From assembly GCA_029379385.1 (NCBI GenBank), contig CM055610.1:19431422-19495421 (forward strand): DNA of 64,000 nucleotides. Direction: 5' to 3'. The position numbers and the translations under genes are program-made. Shown here piece by piece: positions 12,761 through 23,995 of the stretch (position 1 is its first letter; each line of letters opens with the position of its first letter). The notes below the pieces were generated by a model that saw only the letters and a list, made by a program, of their open reading frames with translations, was not told the DNA's origin and did not search any database. Source of the DNA: Quillaja saponaria. Its lineage: Eukaryota > Streptophyta > Magnoliopsida > Fabales > Quillajaceae.

Positions 12761-13394
12761 CGTTGTCCAAAGTAAGCTAAGTAGCTCTAGAATCTTACTT
12801 TCTTTCAATATAAACAAATTATATTGGTAGTATGTATCTAAAGAAAACTTTAATCATAAAATAAAATTCTTTTTTACAGTAAAAATAATAGTTAGTAAAT
12901 ATAAAATATACTTACCAATAGATAGTAAGTATATGATTTCTTGTCCAAACTAATTTTATAAACCGGTCACAAATTTTATTAGTCATGAGAGCTCTCCTTA
13001 TGAATATATAAAGTATAATTTATAGAAATGTTGTTAGTACCATTGCTTACTTGAAAAAAAAATTAATGGATTTTAAAAAAAACTTGTTAATTGTTTTTAT
13101 CACATCTATAAATGAGTTTTTTAGATTCAAATTTATCACACAAAGGTGTAACTTTGGTATTTAATACCTAACTATTTAATTGCGATATAGTGTAATCCTA
13201 CTTAACAAATAATTAACTAAAAACAAAAATTATAACTAATTTTATTTAAATTAAAACATGTACTACATATAACATAAAGTTAAATAGACACATAAACACA
13301 CCACAACAAACACATCACAAACAATCAAACAAGGATCACTACTACTAGTCAAAGACCAATACTATTGAGAATATGATATAGCAAACATGCTTGC

Positions 13395-13720
13395 TACAAC
13401 CTTAGTTGCGGTTTCGGTGGCTGTTATCCACATGTCTGGATACATCGGCTTGGGTTTTGAATTTTCAATAGCAATGAGGACATTGGTATTTTAAATCTCA
13501 GTGTCTCTTCATCAGATGGGATTTAAGCACTGATTGCATATTGAAACAATTGGAACAAACATGGCAGTAGCCATCAAAATCCTTAATGTACGTAAGGTTG
13601 CCCTCCTCTATTCCATTGTTGTTACAACTGATATTTATCGTCCATTCTTGTTCTTTTTGTGTTTCTTCAGTTACATTTGTTTTTTGGTTGTCATTTTCAA
13701 GAATTGTGAGATGAGGAATT
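13395..13720 (-). pseudogene. C2H2 zinc-finger gene remnant, copy 1
   Basis: On the minus strand the frame ending at 13498 contains GYCHVCSNCFNMQSVLKSHL followed by MKRH. This fits C-x2-C-x12-H-x4-H, a classical C2H2 finger. Immediately 3', after a stop, the same reading gives KYQCPHCY, a further in-frame stop, then KFKTQADVSRHVDNSH. That is a second finger with 12 residues between C and H. The upstream part is acidic/polar (EETQKEQEW, GIEEGNLTYIKDFD). Stops between and within the fingers make this copy non-functional. The parent protein was not identified. Confidence 0.7.
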
Positions 13721-14239
13721 GTGAGCAAGAATAGCGAGGAAATAATATTTGAAAGTTGTTGATAAACTTGCATAATACTTCTTATGTAACTCATACAACC
13801 ACCATAGGTAAACTTGGATTATCATTAATGTTGCATGAAACTTGCAAGATCCTTAAAGTTATTAATATTTGAAAGTTGTTGATAAACTTTCATGATACTT
13901 CATATGAACTCATACTTTATTTGAAACTTGCATGATACTTAATTTTTGAAAGAATATTTGTTTTGTTTTGGAGAAGCGTAGGCAGTCTATAAGAAGATAA
14001 AATTGCATGATAATTCATCATATATATCTATGTGAATATAAAATACTTACAAATAGATAGTAAGTATTTGAGTTTTTGGCTAGACTAATTTTATAAACCT
14101 AATGGGAGTTTCTCCTTATGAATATATAAAGTATAATTTATAAAAATATTGTAATTGTCATTGGTTTAGTTGGAAAAAAAACTTAAATTGATTAAAAAAA
14201 CTTAGTAATTCTTTTTATAACAACATTAATAAATGAGTC

Positions 14240-14450
14240 TTTTGGATTCAAATTTATCACACAAAGGTGTAACTTTGGTATTTAATACCCAACTATTTAA
14301 ATGAGATATAGTATAATCCTCCTTAATAAATAATTAAATAAAAAATTATAAAATTAATTAAAAATAAATTTATTTAAATTAAAACATGTATTACATAGAA
14401 CATAAAATTAAACAGACATATAAACACACCAAACAGAGACCACTACTATA
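14240..14450. repeat. Copy of the TATTTAATACCCAACTATTTAAA repeat segment
   Basis: Shares CAAATTTATCACACAAAGGTG, GTATTTAATACCCAACTA and ATAGTATAATCCTCCTTAA with 13.13-13.33, 21.49-21.65 and 27.01-27.18 kb. Each copy is followed on the plus strand by a C2H2 remnant. Confidence 0.7.
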
Positions 14451-14499
14451 AGTCAGAGACAACTACTAGTGAGAATATTATATATCAACCATGTTTGCT

Positions 14500-14800
14500 A
14501 CAACCTTGGTTTTAGTTTTGGTGGTTGTTATCCACAAGTATAGATACATCAGCTTGGGTTTTGAAATTTTGACAGTAATGAGAACATTGGTACTTTAAAT
14601 TGCAGTGTCTCTTTGTTAGTTTAGATTCAAGCATTGATATCATCTTGAAAAGATCAGAAGAAACATGGCAGTAACCATCAAAATACTTAATGTACGTGGT
14701 ATTGTTACAACAGTTGTTTTGCCTCTGTTCTTGTTTTTTTTTTGTGTTTCTTCGGCTGCAATACCATATTTCTTTTGCTTTTGGTTATTTGATTTTCAAG
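14500..14800 (-). pseudogene. C2H2 zinc-finger gene remnant, copy 2
   Basis: Minus-strand reading shows DGYCHVSSDLFKM and LESKLTKRH at the first finger position. The second C of the finger is S and the first H is L (ESKL instead of KSHL). NLKYQCSHYC, then NFKTQADVSILVDNNH, lies at the second finger, with C-to-Y and H-to-L changes. At least three zinc ligands are therefore lost. The organisation matches copies 1 and 4. Confidence 0.65.
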
Positions 14801-15160
14801 AATTGTGAGCAAGAATAGCTAGGAAATAATATTTGAAAGTTGTTGATAAACTTGCATGATACTTCATATGAAACTCATACAACCACCATAGGTAAACTTG
14901 CATGATCCTTAAAGTTGTATGAAACTTGCATGATCATTAAAGTTGTCATATTTGAAAGTTGTTTATCAAACTTGCATGATACTTTCGTATGAAACCCATA
15001 ATTCATTTGAAACTTGCATGATACTTAATATTTGAAACAATATTTGCTTTCTTTGAGAAGTGTTTACCAAACTTACTAAAGTATAGCCTCTATAAGGAGA
15101 TAAACTTATATGATACTTCATCATATATATTTTTTCACCCAGAAATACCACCACAATAAT

Positions 15161-15728
15161 TAGGGGTGTGCACGGGTCGATTCGGTTCAGGTAGTGATAA
15201 ATTTATGAATCGAACAGAAATTTTTGGGTAGTAAAATTTATGAACTGAACTGAACCGAAAATAAGTATTACCTGAAATTACCCTAACTGAAAAAATATGA
15301 CTAGTTCTGTTTCGGTATTGGGTTACCTGAAATTTATCAATATTTCACTAAAATTAATTTAAAACTTTTATTTTTTTTGTTTTTGAACCTTATACTTTTT
15401 AAATTCATTAGTTATTATGAAATAAAAATACAAAAAACATAATATATTAACATATTCAACACAAATAAAAATACAAAATTATAAATTAATACAAAAATAC
15501 ATTAAAAATAACAAAAAAAAATTAAAAAAAATTATATATTTTGATTTTCTGGTAACCACGGGTACCCATGTGCACTCTACCTCACTACTTATAACAGAAC
15601 AAAAAATAACGGGTATTAAATTTAACTACCCGAACTTTACTGAATAAGAAAAATACCCGAATTTAACCGAATTGAATTACCGGTTCGGTTCGGGTATTCG
15701 GTTATCTCGAGTTCCTTACACAGCCCTA
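15161..15728. mobile_element. hAT-like non-autonomous element (568 bp) with 8-bp TSD
   Basis: The element begins TAGGGGTGTGCACGG and ends with a sequence whose reverse complement is TAGGGCTGTGTAAGG, an imperfect terminal inverted repeat. ACAATAAT occurs directly before (15153-15160) and directly after (15729-15736). The paralogous unit at 27.82 kb has a single CCACAATAATTATAC at the same place, so it gives the empty site. An 8-bp duplication is the hallmark of the hAT superfamily. The interior is AT-rich and carries GGTTCGGTTCGGGTATTCGG-type motifs near both ends; no transposase is encoded. Confidence 0.85.
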
Positions 15729-16317
15729 ACAATAATTACACATAAAAGGAAGTTTGAGCAAACTATGCTTTTTAGCAAAACTTGTCAATGCTTGCATACT
15801 TGCATCTATTTAAATATAAAATATACTTACCAATAGATAGTAAGTATTTGATTTCTAGTTTAAACTAATTTTATAAACCGATCATTGGTTTTATTAGTCA
15901 CGAGAGTTTCTCCTTATTAATATGTAAGTATAATTTTTACCATATAAATAAAAATTTAGTAAATATAAAATATAGTTACCAATAGATAGTAAGTATTTGG
16001 TTTCTTGTCCAAACTAATTTTATAAATGGTCATCAATTTTATTAGTCATTAGACTATCTCCTTATAAATATATAAAGTATAATTTATAGAAATGTTGTTA
16101 GTATCATGAGTTTAGTTGGAAAAAAATTAAATAGATAAAACCATTTTTTATCACATTAATAAAATGAGTCTTTTGCATTCAAATTTATCACACAATCATA
16201 TAATTTTATATTTGTCCAAGTTTGTACTAGGAAGGTTGTCATCCTTTCAACAAAATTAGAACCCATATTTCATAAAGAGTAAAACAAAGCAACTAACAAG
16301 TAATGTAGAAACCCAAA

Positions 16318-19300
16318 TATCACACCCCTTACAGAGGCATGAATGGCAGAAGGATTGGGTAACTAATCCACTGTAACCCTGACTTCGAAACAAAATAACA
16401 AACTTGACTCATGACCCAACTAAAAAATAAAAGTAGCATTTCTAAAATTGAAGTTCACTGTAAAAGTTTACTTATTGTAATAATTAACAAATTACTGAAA
16501 ATTTTAGCAGAGATTCCCTATAATGCGAAACATGCCTCAAAATACAAATACATATGCTCATGATTTCACACAACAATAACATAAAGATAACAAAGAGCTC
16601 CGCTCCATCTACATCATAAACTAGACAAATAATTGGACGCTTACATCATTCAAAATTAGACACCCCCACTGTCCTAGTGTGACTGCAAACTTTCATCTTT
16701 TAACTTCAAGTATGAGATCTTGGAATTAACTTGCCAGGCCCAATCGGCAAGTCACAAGCTTAGCAACGCCATGTACCAAACTCCTGCTACTAAAAAAATT
16801 AGTCACAAAAGAGAGATGAGTCCTATGGACTTCGTGAGTAAAAAATCGTACCCAAATGATACTAGCATCACTCAACACAAGTATATACCATATATAATTA
16901 ATTAACATCATGTAACAATGTTCATGTCTTAACACGAAATATACGTACGTATTTGTAATCGTCATAAATTCACAACTTATATAATTCATAGTATCACAAA
17001 TTAATCAGAGCAATCACAGCATACAAAGCAAACAAAAGGCTAACAAGTGACCCATCCCCGTACAACATTATCACCTCCTACCGGGCATTTACGCTCCCGC
17101 ATAACAAATTGATCTCCGTACACAATCCATCCTATCGGAGCTGAGCAACCAATAAAAAAACATTTATCAAAGTCACAATTTCTCATATTTTTAAATCAGA
17201 ATATCCTAGGTGCACCTAGATTTTAATTTCGGAGATAAAAACCATTTTTCATAAATAAAAAAATCTCACTTTGTTGGCACTTATCAACCACAAACAATAT
17301 CAAGCAAACATCATTCAAATAAATCACTGAGGTATTGTATTTACTCATTTTCCATATATCACGCATATTCAAATGCATGTATAATTACACATAATAATCT
17401 AGCCCCTAAATACATCAATTAACCACTCACCAATAACCGATTCCATTCGTCACTCACACTTGCGTCTACGGGTCTCATCAGGTCCATATTAGAATCCGGA
17501 ATTGAAATTCATATTTCCAAATAATGCTTAGTTTATAGATATTATTATTATAATCTTTTAATTTCTAAGTTTATATCTCAACTTGTATTGGTTTCTTTAT
17601 GAAATTTTTTATTAAACTACTACATATTAATTAATATGGATTGGACTTTAAGTGATAAGGTTAATAATAATGAGACATTTTAAATGTCTTGACAATGCAT
17701 AGGGTAAAAGAAATTATTAGAAAAGATAAAAAGCACTTAGTGAGTTAGAGATGTTGAAACTGTCCAAACTTAGAGTTTAGACCAGTGTCCACCTTAACGA
17801 TCATATCTTTCCTTAGGAAATTCTGAATCTAGTTTTACAAAATTTATAAAATACTAGACACATGTAGCTTTATAATAGTATATCATTTGTAATTTTTGGA
17901 TTTGTATATCAATACAGTTTATTCTTTGAAGTTGTATCCAATTCTACAAAATGCAGGATTTTGACAGTTTTGACCTTATCTTAGTTACTTGAGCATAACT
18001 TTCTCTAGGAAGAACGAAATCCAATTCTGTTTATTGAGTTTATTAATAGACAAGTATATATATCTTTCTTATTTAGAAACTTTTCCTAAAATTAGTCTTA
18101 AACCCACTCAATTCAATATATGAACTAAAAACAGTGCACCAAAAATCTTACATGACCTAGCCAGAGTCTAACAGCTCTAACTAACAACATACTTGAAACC
18201 AAGCTACGAAATTTTGCAGACAACATCTCAAGATCATAAGCTACACTTTCTCTTTTAAGACCTTAATTTAATTCAACATCGAAGATACTCGAAATCTTGA
18301 ATTTCTTTCACCCACGAAATCTTCCCACTGCACCCCTTCAAAAACCACTTACCTCTCATTTCCAACACTTTAGTAAATTCTTAGTTCTAGCTCAACAACC
18401 ATCAAAATATAAAGAGATTAAGTAAAATTACCAACTAATTAGTTACTAAACAAACTCATTAATTACTAACCAAACCACTCACTCACTATTAAGTAATTCA
18501 TGGTAAAGAGGCAGAAAATCCTGCACCTAGAGTTGCCGTAAAGGAGTTGTAATATCAAAGGGAATAACTTACTGCCAACTTGATGGGCTATCACGGTTTG
18601 ATGCTAACACAGACACAACCAGTTTGTTGTTCCTCCAAAGATAGTGCACGGTGGAGCAAAATGCAAGACAACTAGTTGCTGCCCTTGCACTTTTAGCTCC
18701 CTATCTTCAGCTATTCCTATGGCAAGGTGACATATGGGAAGGAGGAACTAAAACAAAAACAAGGAATATGTAGAGCTACTGTTTTACACCATGTGAGCTG
18801 AATCAAGATGAGGGGTGCTATTGAAAATCTCTGATAACAAAATAGAGTATCATGGCAAACCAATTATGGGTTCATGTGTAACAAAAGGGGTAGTACAAGG
18901 TAATGAAGACAGAGCATCATGCAAAACCATTTCTTCAATTATATGTTATATTTTCTACTAAATAAACAACTAACAACTTTTGGTCAAAATCAAAATATGG
19001 TATTAAATCAAAGAGGGAAAAAAGAAAGCACTGTTAATGATAAGAAGTTAAAAAACCTACTTGTACAAGCTGATTGTAGACTGCATCAGGCTGTCGATTG
19101 AGCTTTACAAGCGGGAAGAGCATGAAGTAGATTGGTGAGCTTTTGTACAAGAAGATCACAAAGATGACCTCCACTTTCTTCTTCCTTCCATTCACGCCAA
19201 TGATTTTCCACAAATCTCCATTTGTCTTGATGACTCCAGAAATTTCTAAGGTAGGAATTGAAGGTCGGTGGAAAAAAAAATCAGGAAGGTTCGTCTAAGA

Positions 19301-19730
19301 CAATCAGGAAGGTTCGTCTAAGACAAGGAGAGAAAGTAAAGTGAGGGATGAAGAGAAAAAATTAATAAAAAAATAAAATTTCCAATTCTAAGTCAAAGTC
19401 ATGTTTTAAAACATGTGATGGTAATTAAATTGTATATGCATGTGTATATGTTTTTATTTATATTATATTTGTTCTATTCTTTATTTTCTTTTTATTTGCA
19501 CATGTTACGCACTTCATAAAATTTTTCACTATATCAAGTCAACTGTTAATTTAATTGTACACACTTATATACTTTATTTACTTCAAATACTTGCATTTAT
19601 TTTTACAATTATGAGTTATGTCAAATTGTTCAAATTTCTTATTTTATTTAATTTGTTTATTTTCTAACAAAAATTTACATATTACAATTAAAACTCAAAT
19701 TTTCAATATCTAGTTATAAGGGTTATGACA
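16318..19730 (-). mobile_element. 3.4-kb insertion with LTR-like ends, no coding capacity seen
   Basis: The paralogous copy at 12.36 kb runs GAAACCCAATAT directly into AGGAAGTACAC. Here the two halves are separated by about 3413 bp. The left edge is TATCACACCCCTTACAG and the right edge ends CTTATAAGGGTTATGACA in minus-compatible form. The ends are imperfectly inverted and TG..CA-like, with the first TG altered to TA. That suggests a long solo LTR, probably minus-oriented. I saw no clean target duplication, no gag/pol reading and only one copy of the end sequence. A small duplication of TCAGGAAGGTTCGTCTAAGA lies near 19280-19325. Classification is inference; the borders come from the paralogue comparison. 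Confidence 0.55.
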
Positions 19731-19830
19731 AGGAAGTACACAAAGAAAAGTTGGGATGAATAATATGGGGTTTTATAGCCAAACATCAATTTCTTTTTTC
19801 ATTTATGGTGAGGGTAATTGAGAGCACTAT
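19731..19830. repeat. Right half of the interrupted repeat copy
   Basis: AGGAAGTACACAAAG, GGGATGAATAATAT and GGTGAGGGTAATTGAGAGC match 12.38-12.48 kb. The left half lies at about 16.08-16.317 kb, across the 3.4-kb insertion. Confidence 0.75.
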
Positions 19831-21315
19831 AGATTTTGCATGCCATGAAACCTTACACTGAGCACAGACAAGTCTATTATAGTAAGGGCAGTCTAAACAA
19901 GTCATAACTTCCACTCCATCATCTACTAACAAACAAAGCAATCCTTAAAGGGACAAAAAAAATTTTGTGACCCATGAATCGAAGATTCACATACAGCAGC
20001 TTGACACGGATTTTACTAGCACAAGTGCATGTATTGTCTTCAAGTAATAAAGTGATAAAGTAGAGATCATTCCCACGATGAAGTTTTTCAAATATTAATT
20101 GAACTTAGAAATTCTAATTTTATTCAAATGATTGAGTTTAGGTTGATTATGAACTAATTATAATTAACTAGAAGCAAATTAACTAAATATTATATTGGAG
20201 ATAAACCTAGAACTACAACTTCTCTCAACACTTGATTTGAATTATTATTATCTAGTCTTGCATAGTTATGACAAAGAATTATTAACTTAGGGTTCTTAAT
20301 CAATTATAAATATATTCCTATTCTTTATAATAATATATCACTTAACAAATTTACTATATTCCTATGTGAATTAAGTTAAACAAGACTCATTAAGATTGAA
20401 CCTAAATTAGCTACACAAGGCATATAAGTATATTCCTATCCTATACATAAATCAAACTCAACAACATATGTATAAGTTTAACCAAGTGCTAATTCATTAA
20501 AGACTAAACCTAACTTACTTTTCCAAGCTCCTTTAAGTTTCCTAATTCATTCTAAAAGATGACAAATTAATTAGAAACATTAACCATAGAATGAACTAAA
20601 TATATTATATGCCAAAATCGAAGCAATCTATAAACAAACTAATATTAAGCTACATGTTGAGTTCGAGTTGCAATTCTAGAAAACAACTACTCCATGCTAC
20701 TTAGTGTAAAATGAATTCAACAACAATAAACATCAAAGAATACAATGAAAGTAGAGAAGGAGTAGAAATTGAGAAAACTATGAAGGTTGTCGGTCTTGAA
20801 GCTTCAATAATCCTTGCTCCTCTTGCTTTCTTACACTCTTGGCAAGCTCTAATACTCTAAAAAAATCTTAGCTAACTTGTGTCTTTTGAGTCCTCAAGCT
20901 AATCCCCTTTATAGGCTTAAAAACTCTCAATTTCTTTTCAATTTAAACTAAGAATTGAGCTAGCACTGCAGCCTTGAAAATCAACTAAACATGGTGGTTT
21001 GAGAGTGGTTTTGATGTTGAGGCACCCAAGTCTTGGCACTAGCCTTGCTGGGCCGGTCCTCATGTCTTGCGTATTTTAAGCGATTTGACCTCTAGTTTGA
21101 CCTCCAATGGGACTTCTTGTATTAGGCCATCAAAACACAAAGACTAAGTAAAACTCTGGAACATAACTAAAATAATATAAATAAAAGAATATAAAATAAC
21201 TCTATTTTCAAGAGTTATCACAATTTCCCATTGAAAAAGAACTTCTTCTGGCACAATGAAGATGAAATATTATGGTTTCAATTCCACATTGTAGTTTATA
21301 TTGGGGTAATGTATT
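19830..21315 (-). pseudogene. RBR-type E3 ligase remnant, copy 1 (split by an LTR)
   Basis: On the minus strand 21222-21315 reads PNINYNVELKP, a stop, then YFIFIVPEEVLFQWE. After the 1.2-kb insertion, 19830-20001 continues AVCESSIHGSQNFFCPFKDC. A frameshift then leads to LLVDDGVEVMTCLDCP and CAQCKVSWHA. This is the linker plus IBR domain of RING-between-RING ubiquitin ligases, whose IBR typically begins CPFKDCSALL and contains a CxxC/CAQCKVPWH segment. Stops, a frameshift and the insertion show it is dead. Nothing recognisable of RING1 or RING2 remains in this copy. Confidence 0.75.
20002..21220 (-). mobile_element. Solo-LTR-like insertion (1.2 kb)
   Basis: In minus orientation the element starts TGATAACTCTTGAAAATAG and ends AAAATCCGTGTCA, giving TG..CA termini. 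Near the end it has the phrase GGGAATGATCTCTACTTTAT, which I associate with LTRs of Ty3/Gypsy-type plant elements. The flanks CAGCT (19997-20001) and CAATT (21221-21225) could be a 5-bp target duplication altered by two transitions. The intact counterpart of the site is at about 26.72 kb (CACATACTGAAGTTTCCC). No internal retroelement region or second LTR is present, so it is probably a recombination-derived solo LTR. Confidence 0.7.
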
Positions 21316-21329
21316 TAGCCATGGCTTGG

Positions 21330-21655
21330 TCTTTGCTTTATGATGACATTGCTGGGTTTGCTAGTATACATAGATTATTTTAGTACATGTTCTTGATAGT
21401 TTTAGCAATGTATTATGTGTTTCTAGCTATTTTTTAAGACATCAATTACAAAGTAATGGGTTGGATTTAAAGCCATCTGTCCCTGTTTTGGTATTTAATA
21501 GCCAACTATTTAAATGGGATATAGTATAATCCTCCTTAACAAATAATTAAGTAAAAAAAATATTAATTAAAACTAATTTAATTTAAATAAAACACGTATT
21601 ATATAGAACATGTTAAACAAAGACACAAACACATCACAATAAACACAACATAAAC
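21330..21655. repeat. Copy of the local repeat between RBR and C2H2 remnants
   Basis: Contains CATTGCTGGGTTTGCTAG, TTTTTTAAGACATCAATTACA, GGTATTTAATAGCCAACTA and GATATAGTATAATCCTCC. The order matches 11.81-12.05 kb and 26.86-27.12 kb. In minus-strand sense it separates the C2H2 remnant from the RBR remnant. Confidence 0.7.
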
Positions 21656-21689
21656 ATAGTAGACAGAGATCACCACTACTGAGAATGAT

Positions 21690-21900
21690 ATGTATCAACT
21701 TCCTACAACCTTGGTTTCGGTGGCTGTTATCCACATGTATGGATACATCAGGTTGGGTTTTGAATTTTTGGCAAAATCTTCTCTTTGTCAGGTGGATTCA
21801 ACTACCGATTGCATCTTGAAACGATTGGAACAAACATGGCAGTAGCCATCAAAAATCCTTAATGTACGTTTGCCCTCATCCATTCCAGTGTTGTTTCATA
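21690..21900 (-). pseudogene. C2H2 zinc-finger gene remnant, copy 3 (deleted)
   Basis: Minus-strand reading gives DGYCHVCSNRFKMQSVVEST, then a jump to KIQNPT/DVSIHVDNSHRN. The C-terminal half of finger 1 and the CxxC half of finger 2 are missing. The remaining parts align with copies 1 and 4. Non-functional. Confidence 0.6.
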
Positions 21901-22176
21901 TATATATAGTAGACATACAGATTATTTTTGAATATTAAAGATAACAACCAGTAGTAGGATTAGAGTTAGTAACCAGGTAAATAAAAATTTTAAAAGTAAT
22001 AAACTTTTAAAATCAAATAAATACAGTTAATAACTATACAAATTAATAATTTATATGTACAAAATTAAATAAATACGCTGTCCTACCCAGAGAAAATTAT
22101 GCCCAAGTCACAAAGTCCTACTTTGATCCCAATAAACAATACTCCTTGCCGTCTCCTAGTAAGAACTTCCTTGGCC

Positions 22177-22184
22177 TATATATA
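22177..22184 (+). promoter_or_regulatory. Candidate TATA box of the F-box gene (copy A)
   Basis: TATATATA, in GGCCTATATATATTGTC, lies about 120 bp upstream of the ATG at 22302. That leaves room for a 5' UTR of roughly 90 bp. Motif and position only. Confidence 0.4.
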
Positions 22185-22301
22185 TTGTCTTAACTAGAGA
22201 AGTGGGACACTGGAACTCTATTAGAAGAGAGAAAGATTAGAAATATACTTGCATTTTTCTTCTTAAGGAATATAGAAGAGAGAGATTAGGGAAACTTAAT
22301 T

Positions 22302-23546
22302 ATGGCTTGTGATTGGGCTTCGCTTCCTGATGATATGTTAGAGCTGATTCTCCAGAAGTTGTCGTGTGTTGTTGATTTTCTCCAATTCAGTGCTGTATGC
22401 AAGTCTTGGTATTCTGCTTCTCGTCAAAACAAGAAGAAACGTCAACATGTTCCCATGTTATTGGTCCCAACTCCAGATCAAAACAAACCAAATAAACACA
22501 GTCTTTACAGCTTTGCCATGAATCAAATTTACGACAATATCCAATTAAACATACCTTTCTCCAAAAGACTTGCTGGATCATCTCATGGTTGGGTGGTCAT
22601 TCCTGGTCTATATCAACCTTGTAAAAAAATACTTGCCGTCATCCTATTCAACCCATTCTATGGAAAAACTATCTGTCTTCCTCCAGTGAGATCATTTACT
22701 TATGAAGATGAAGGAAACAATCACGGTGACGAAGTATGTGATCATGATTATATTAGAGTAGACGGCTTCGAGTATCGTATTGCAAAGGTGGCTTTATCTA
22801 GAGACCCTCATCACTATCCTGAAAATTTTGAGCTGATGATTACTTTATCCGACCTGCATAGTTTGGCTCTTTATAAATCAAGTGAGAAATCATGGATCTA
22901 TATTCCGGACCATCCCGAGTTGGGTATGTATTTTTCAGATGTCATATTTTACAAAGACAAGTTTTATTTTGTAAATCTTCGTATGGGACTCGGAAGGATT
23001 GATGTTAATAGAAACATACTAAAAGATAATGGATGTGATGGTGGGGTTTCCTCACCAACTCCACAAATAGAATTGGTTTTGGAATGTGTTTATGAAAGGT
23101 TTGCTGAAGATTCAAAGAATATACACAGGAACTATATTGTGGAAACATCTAATGGAGATCTATTACTTGTCCAAAGGTTTTTAAAAGAAGTAGAACAATA
23201 TCGTGAACATTTAATCACTTAGGACTTCAAGCTTCACAAACTCCAATCTTCAAGTTGGGCTCGGATTGATAGTTTGGGTGATGATGTCTTGTTCTTGGGT
23301 GATAATCACTCCATGTCTGTTTCAGCCCTTCAGTTTCCAGAGTCTCAAAGAAATTGCATATATTTCACTGACGATCAATCCGATACTTTTGAATACATAC
23401 CTGATGGGCCTGTGGACGTTGGAATTTACGACTTGGCTAATTCAAGTTTTACAACTCACTACATAGCAGGGAAGAAGGACATTGTTTCACCCCCAATTTG
23501 GATTTTACCAACATTGCAAGGATATGAACAATTCATGTTATTCTGA
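22302..23546 (+). CDS. F-box protein with DUF295, copy A, one in-frame TAG
   Basis: A single-exon gene. An F-box occupies residues about 5-45 (DWASLPDDMLELILQKLS, then FLQFSAVCKSWYSAS). A DUF295/beta-propeller-like region follows, with SSHGWVV and LFNPFYGKTICLPP. F-box proteins of this plant family are substrate receptors of SCF ubiquitin ligases. Translation stops at TAG 23220-23222 after 306 codons. The same frame then continues (DFKLHKLQSSSWARIDSLGDD..) to a stop at 23544-23546, 414 codons in all. At that position the fragmentary copy B has TGG (Trp), so TAG is most simply a one-base nonsense change. The product would lack the last quarter of DUF295 unless the stop is read through. It forms a unit with the OPT pseudogene downstream. 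Confidence 0.85.
23220..23222 (+). other. Premature in-frame stop (TGG to TAG) in F-box copy A
   Basis: Copy A reads ATCACTTAGGACTTCAAGC and copy B reads CTGCTTGGGACTTCGAGC at the homologous site. The downstream frame is open for 107 more codons and keeps conserved sequence, so the mutation looks recent. Confidence 0.8.
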
Positions 23547-23995
23547 TGGCACTATTTTTTTAATTTTAAGTAGTATTCATGCATATGTACAAAACCTGAC
23601 TACAGAAATGTAAATACCAATTAGGTGCCTAAGAGCACACAGCACCATTGCCTAGGCTTTTGAATTCACTTCATTTTGTTGCCACTAAATATTGAAGCTA
23701 TTCTATTGCTCTGAGAAACATTTTCCACGTTAAAACTATTCTGTTAACTGATCTAACTACTTTAAAAGATAAAGTCGTGCCTTTTTTCTTCATGAATTAA
23801 TTTTATGTCATCTTATATTTCCAACTTTTATCCATGGTTGGTATACCAAATGTTGATATCTTTCACAAACATCAAGACTTCAAGAGTTCCAAAATAACAA
23901 ATAATTGTAGACAAAAAGAACAGTAAGTTTGAACTATTTACAGCAAGAGGACAAGGTTGTTCTGAACACAACATGAATAGCTGGCTTATAGTTGA
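23547..23995. other. F-box to OPT spacer, copy A
   Basis: Shared with 29.03-29.55 kb of copy B: CATATGTACAAAACCTGA, GTGCCTAAGAGCACACAGC, AACATTTTCCACGTTAAA, CAAATGTTGATATCTT. It contains one copy of the ~145-bp segment that is tandemly doubled in copy B. It holds the 3' ends of two convergent genes. Confidence 0.7.

Larger units (their letters stand above)
13750..15130. repeat. Clustered copies of a 16-nt motif, AACTTGCATGATACTT
   Basis: The motif and close variants appear near 13764, 13839, 13887, 13925, 14848, 14894, 14924, 14969, 15011 and 15109, and again near 27745-27780. They are often flanked by TTGAAAGTTGTTGATAAA or CATATGAAACTCATAC. They lie just 5' (in minus-strand sense) of the C2H2 remnants, so they were part of that gene's upstream region or first intron before the unit multiplied. 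Confidence 0.65.
12895..16110. repeat. Interspersed copies of a ~150-bp AT-rich repeat
   Basis: At least four copies, at about 12895-13050, 14030-14165, 15812-15937 and 15957-16110. They share ATATAAAATATACTTACCAA, TAGATAGTAAGTAT, CTAATTTTATAAA and TATAAAGTATAATTTATA. They alternate with C2H2 gene remnants, which indicates that larger composite units were multiplied. Not coding. Confidence 0.75.

Noticed and set aside
14966..15154. 62-codon minus-strand frame
   Set aside because: Lies across the 16-nt motif array, and the translated motif (SIMQV) simply repeats. No gene.
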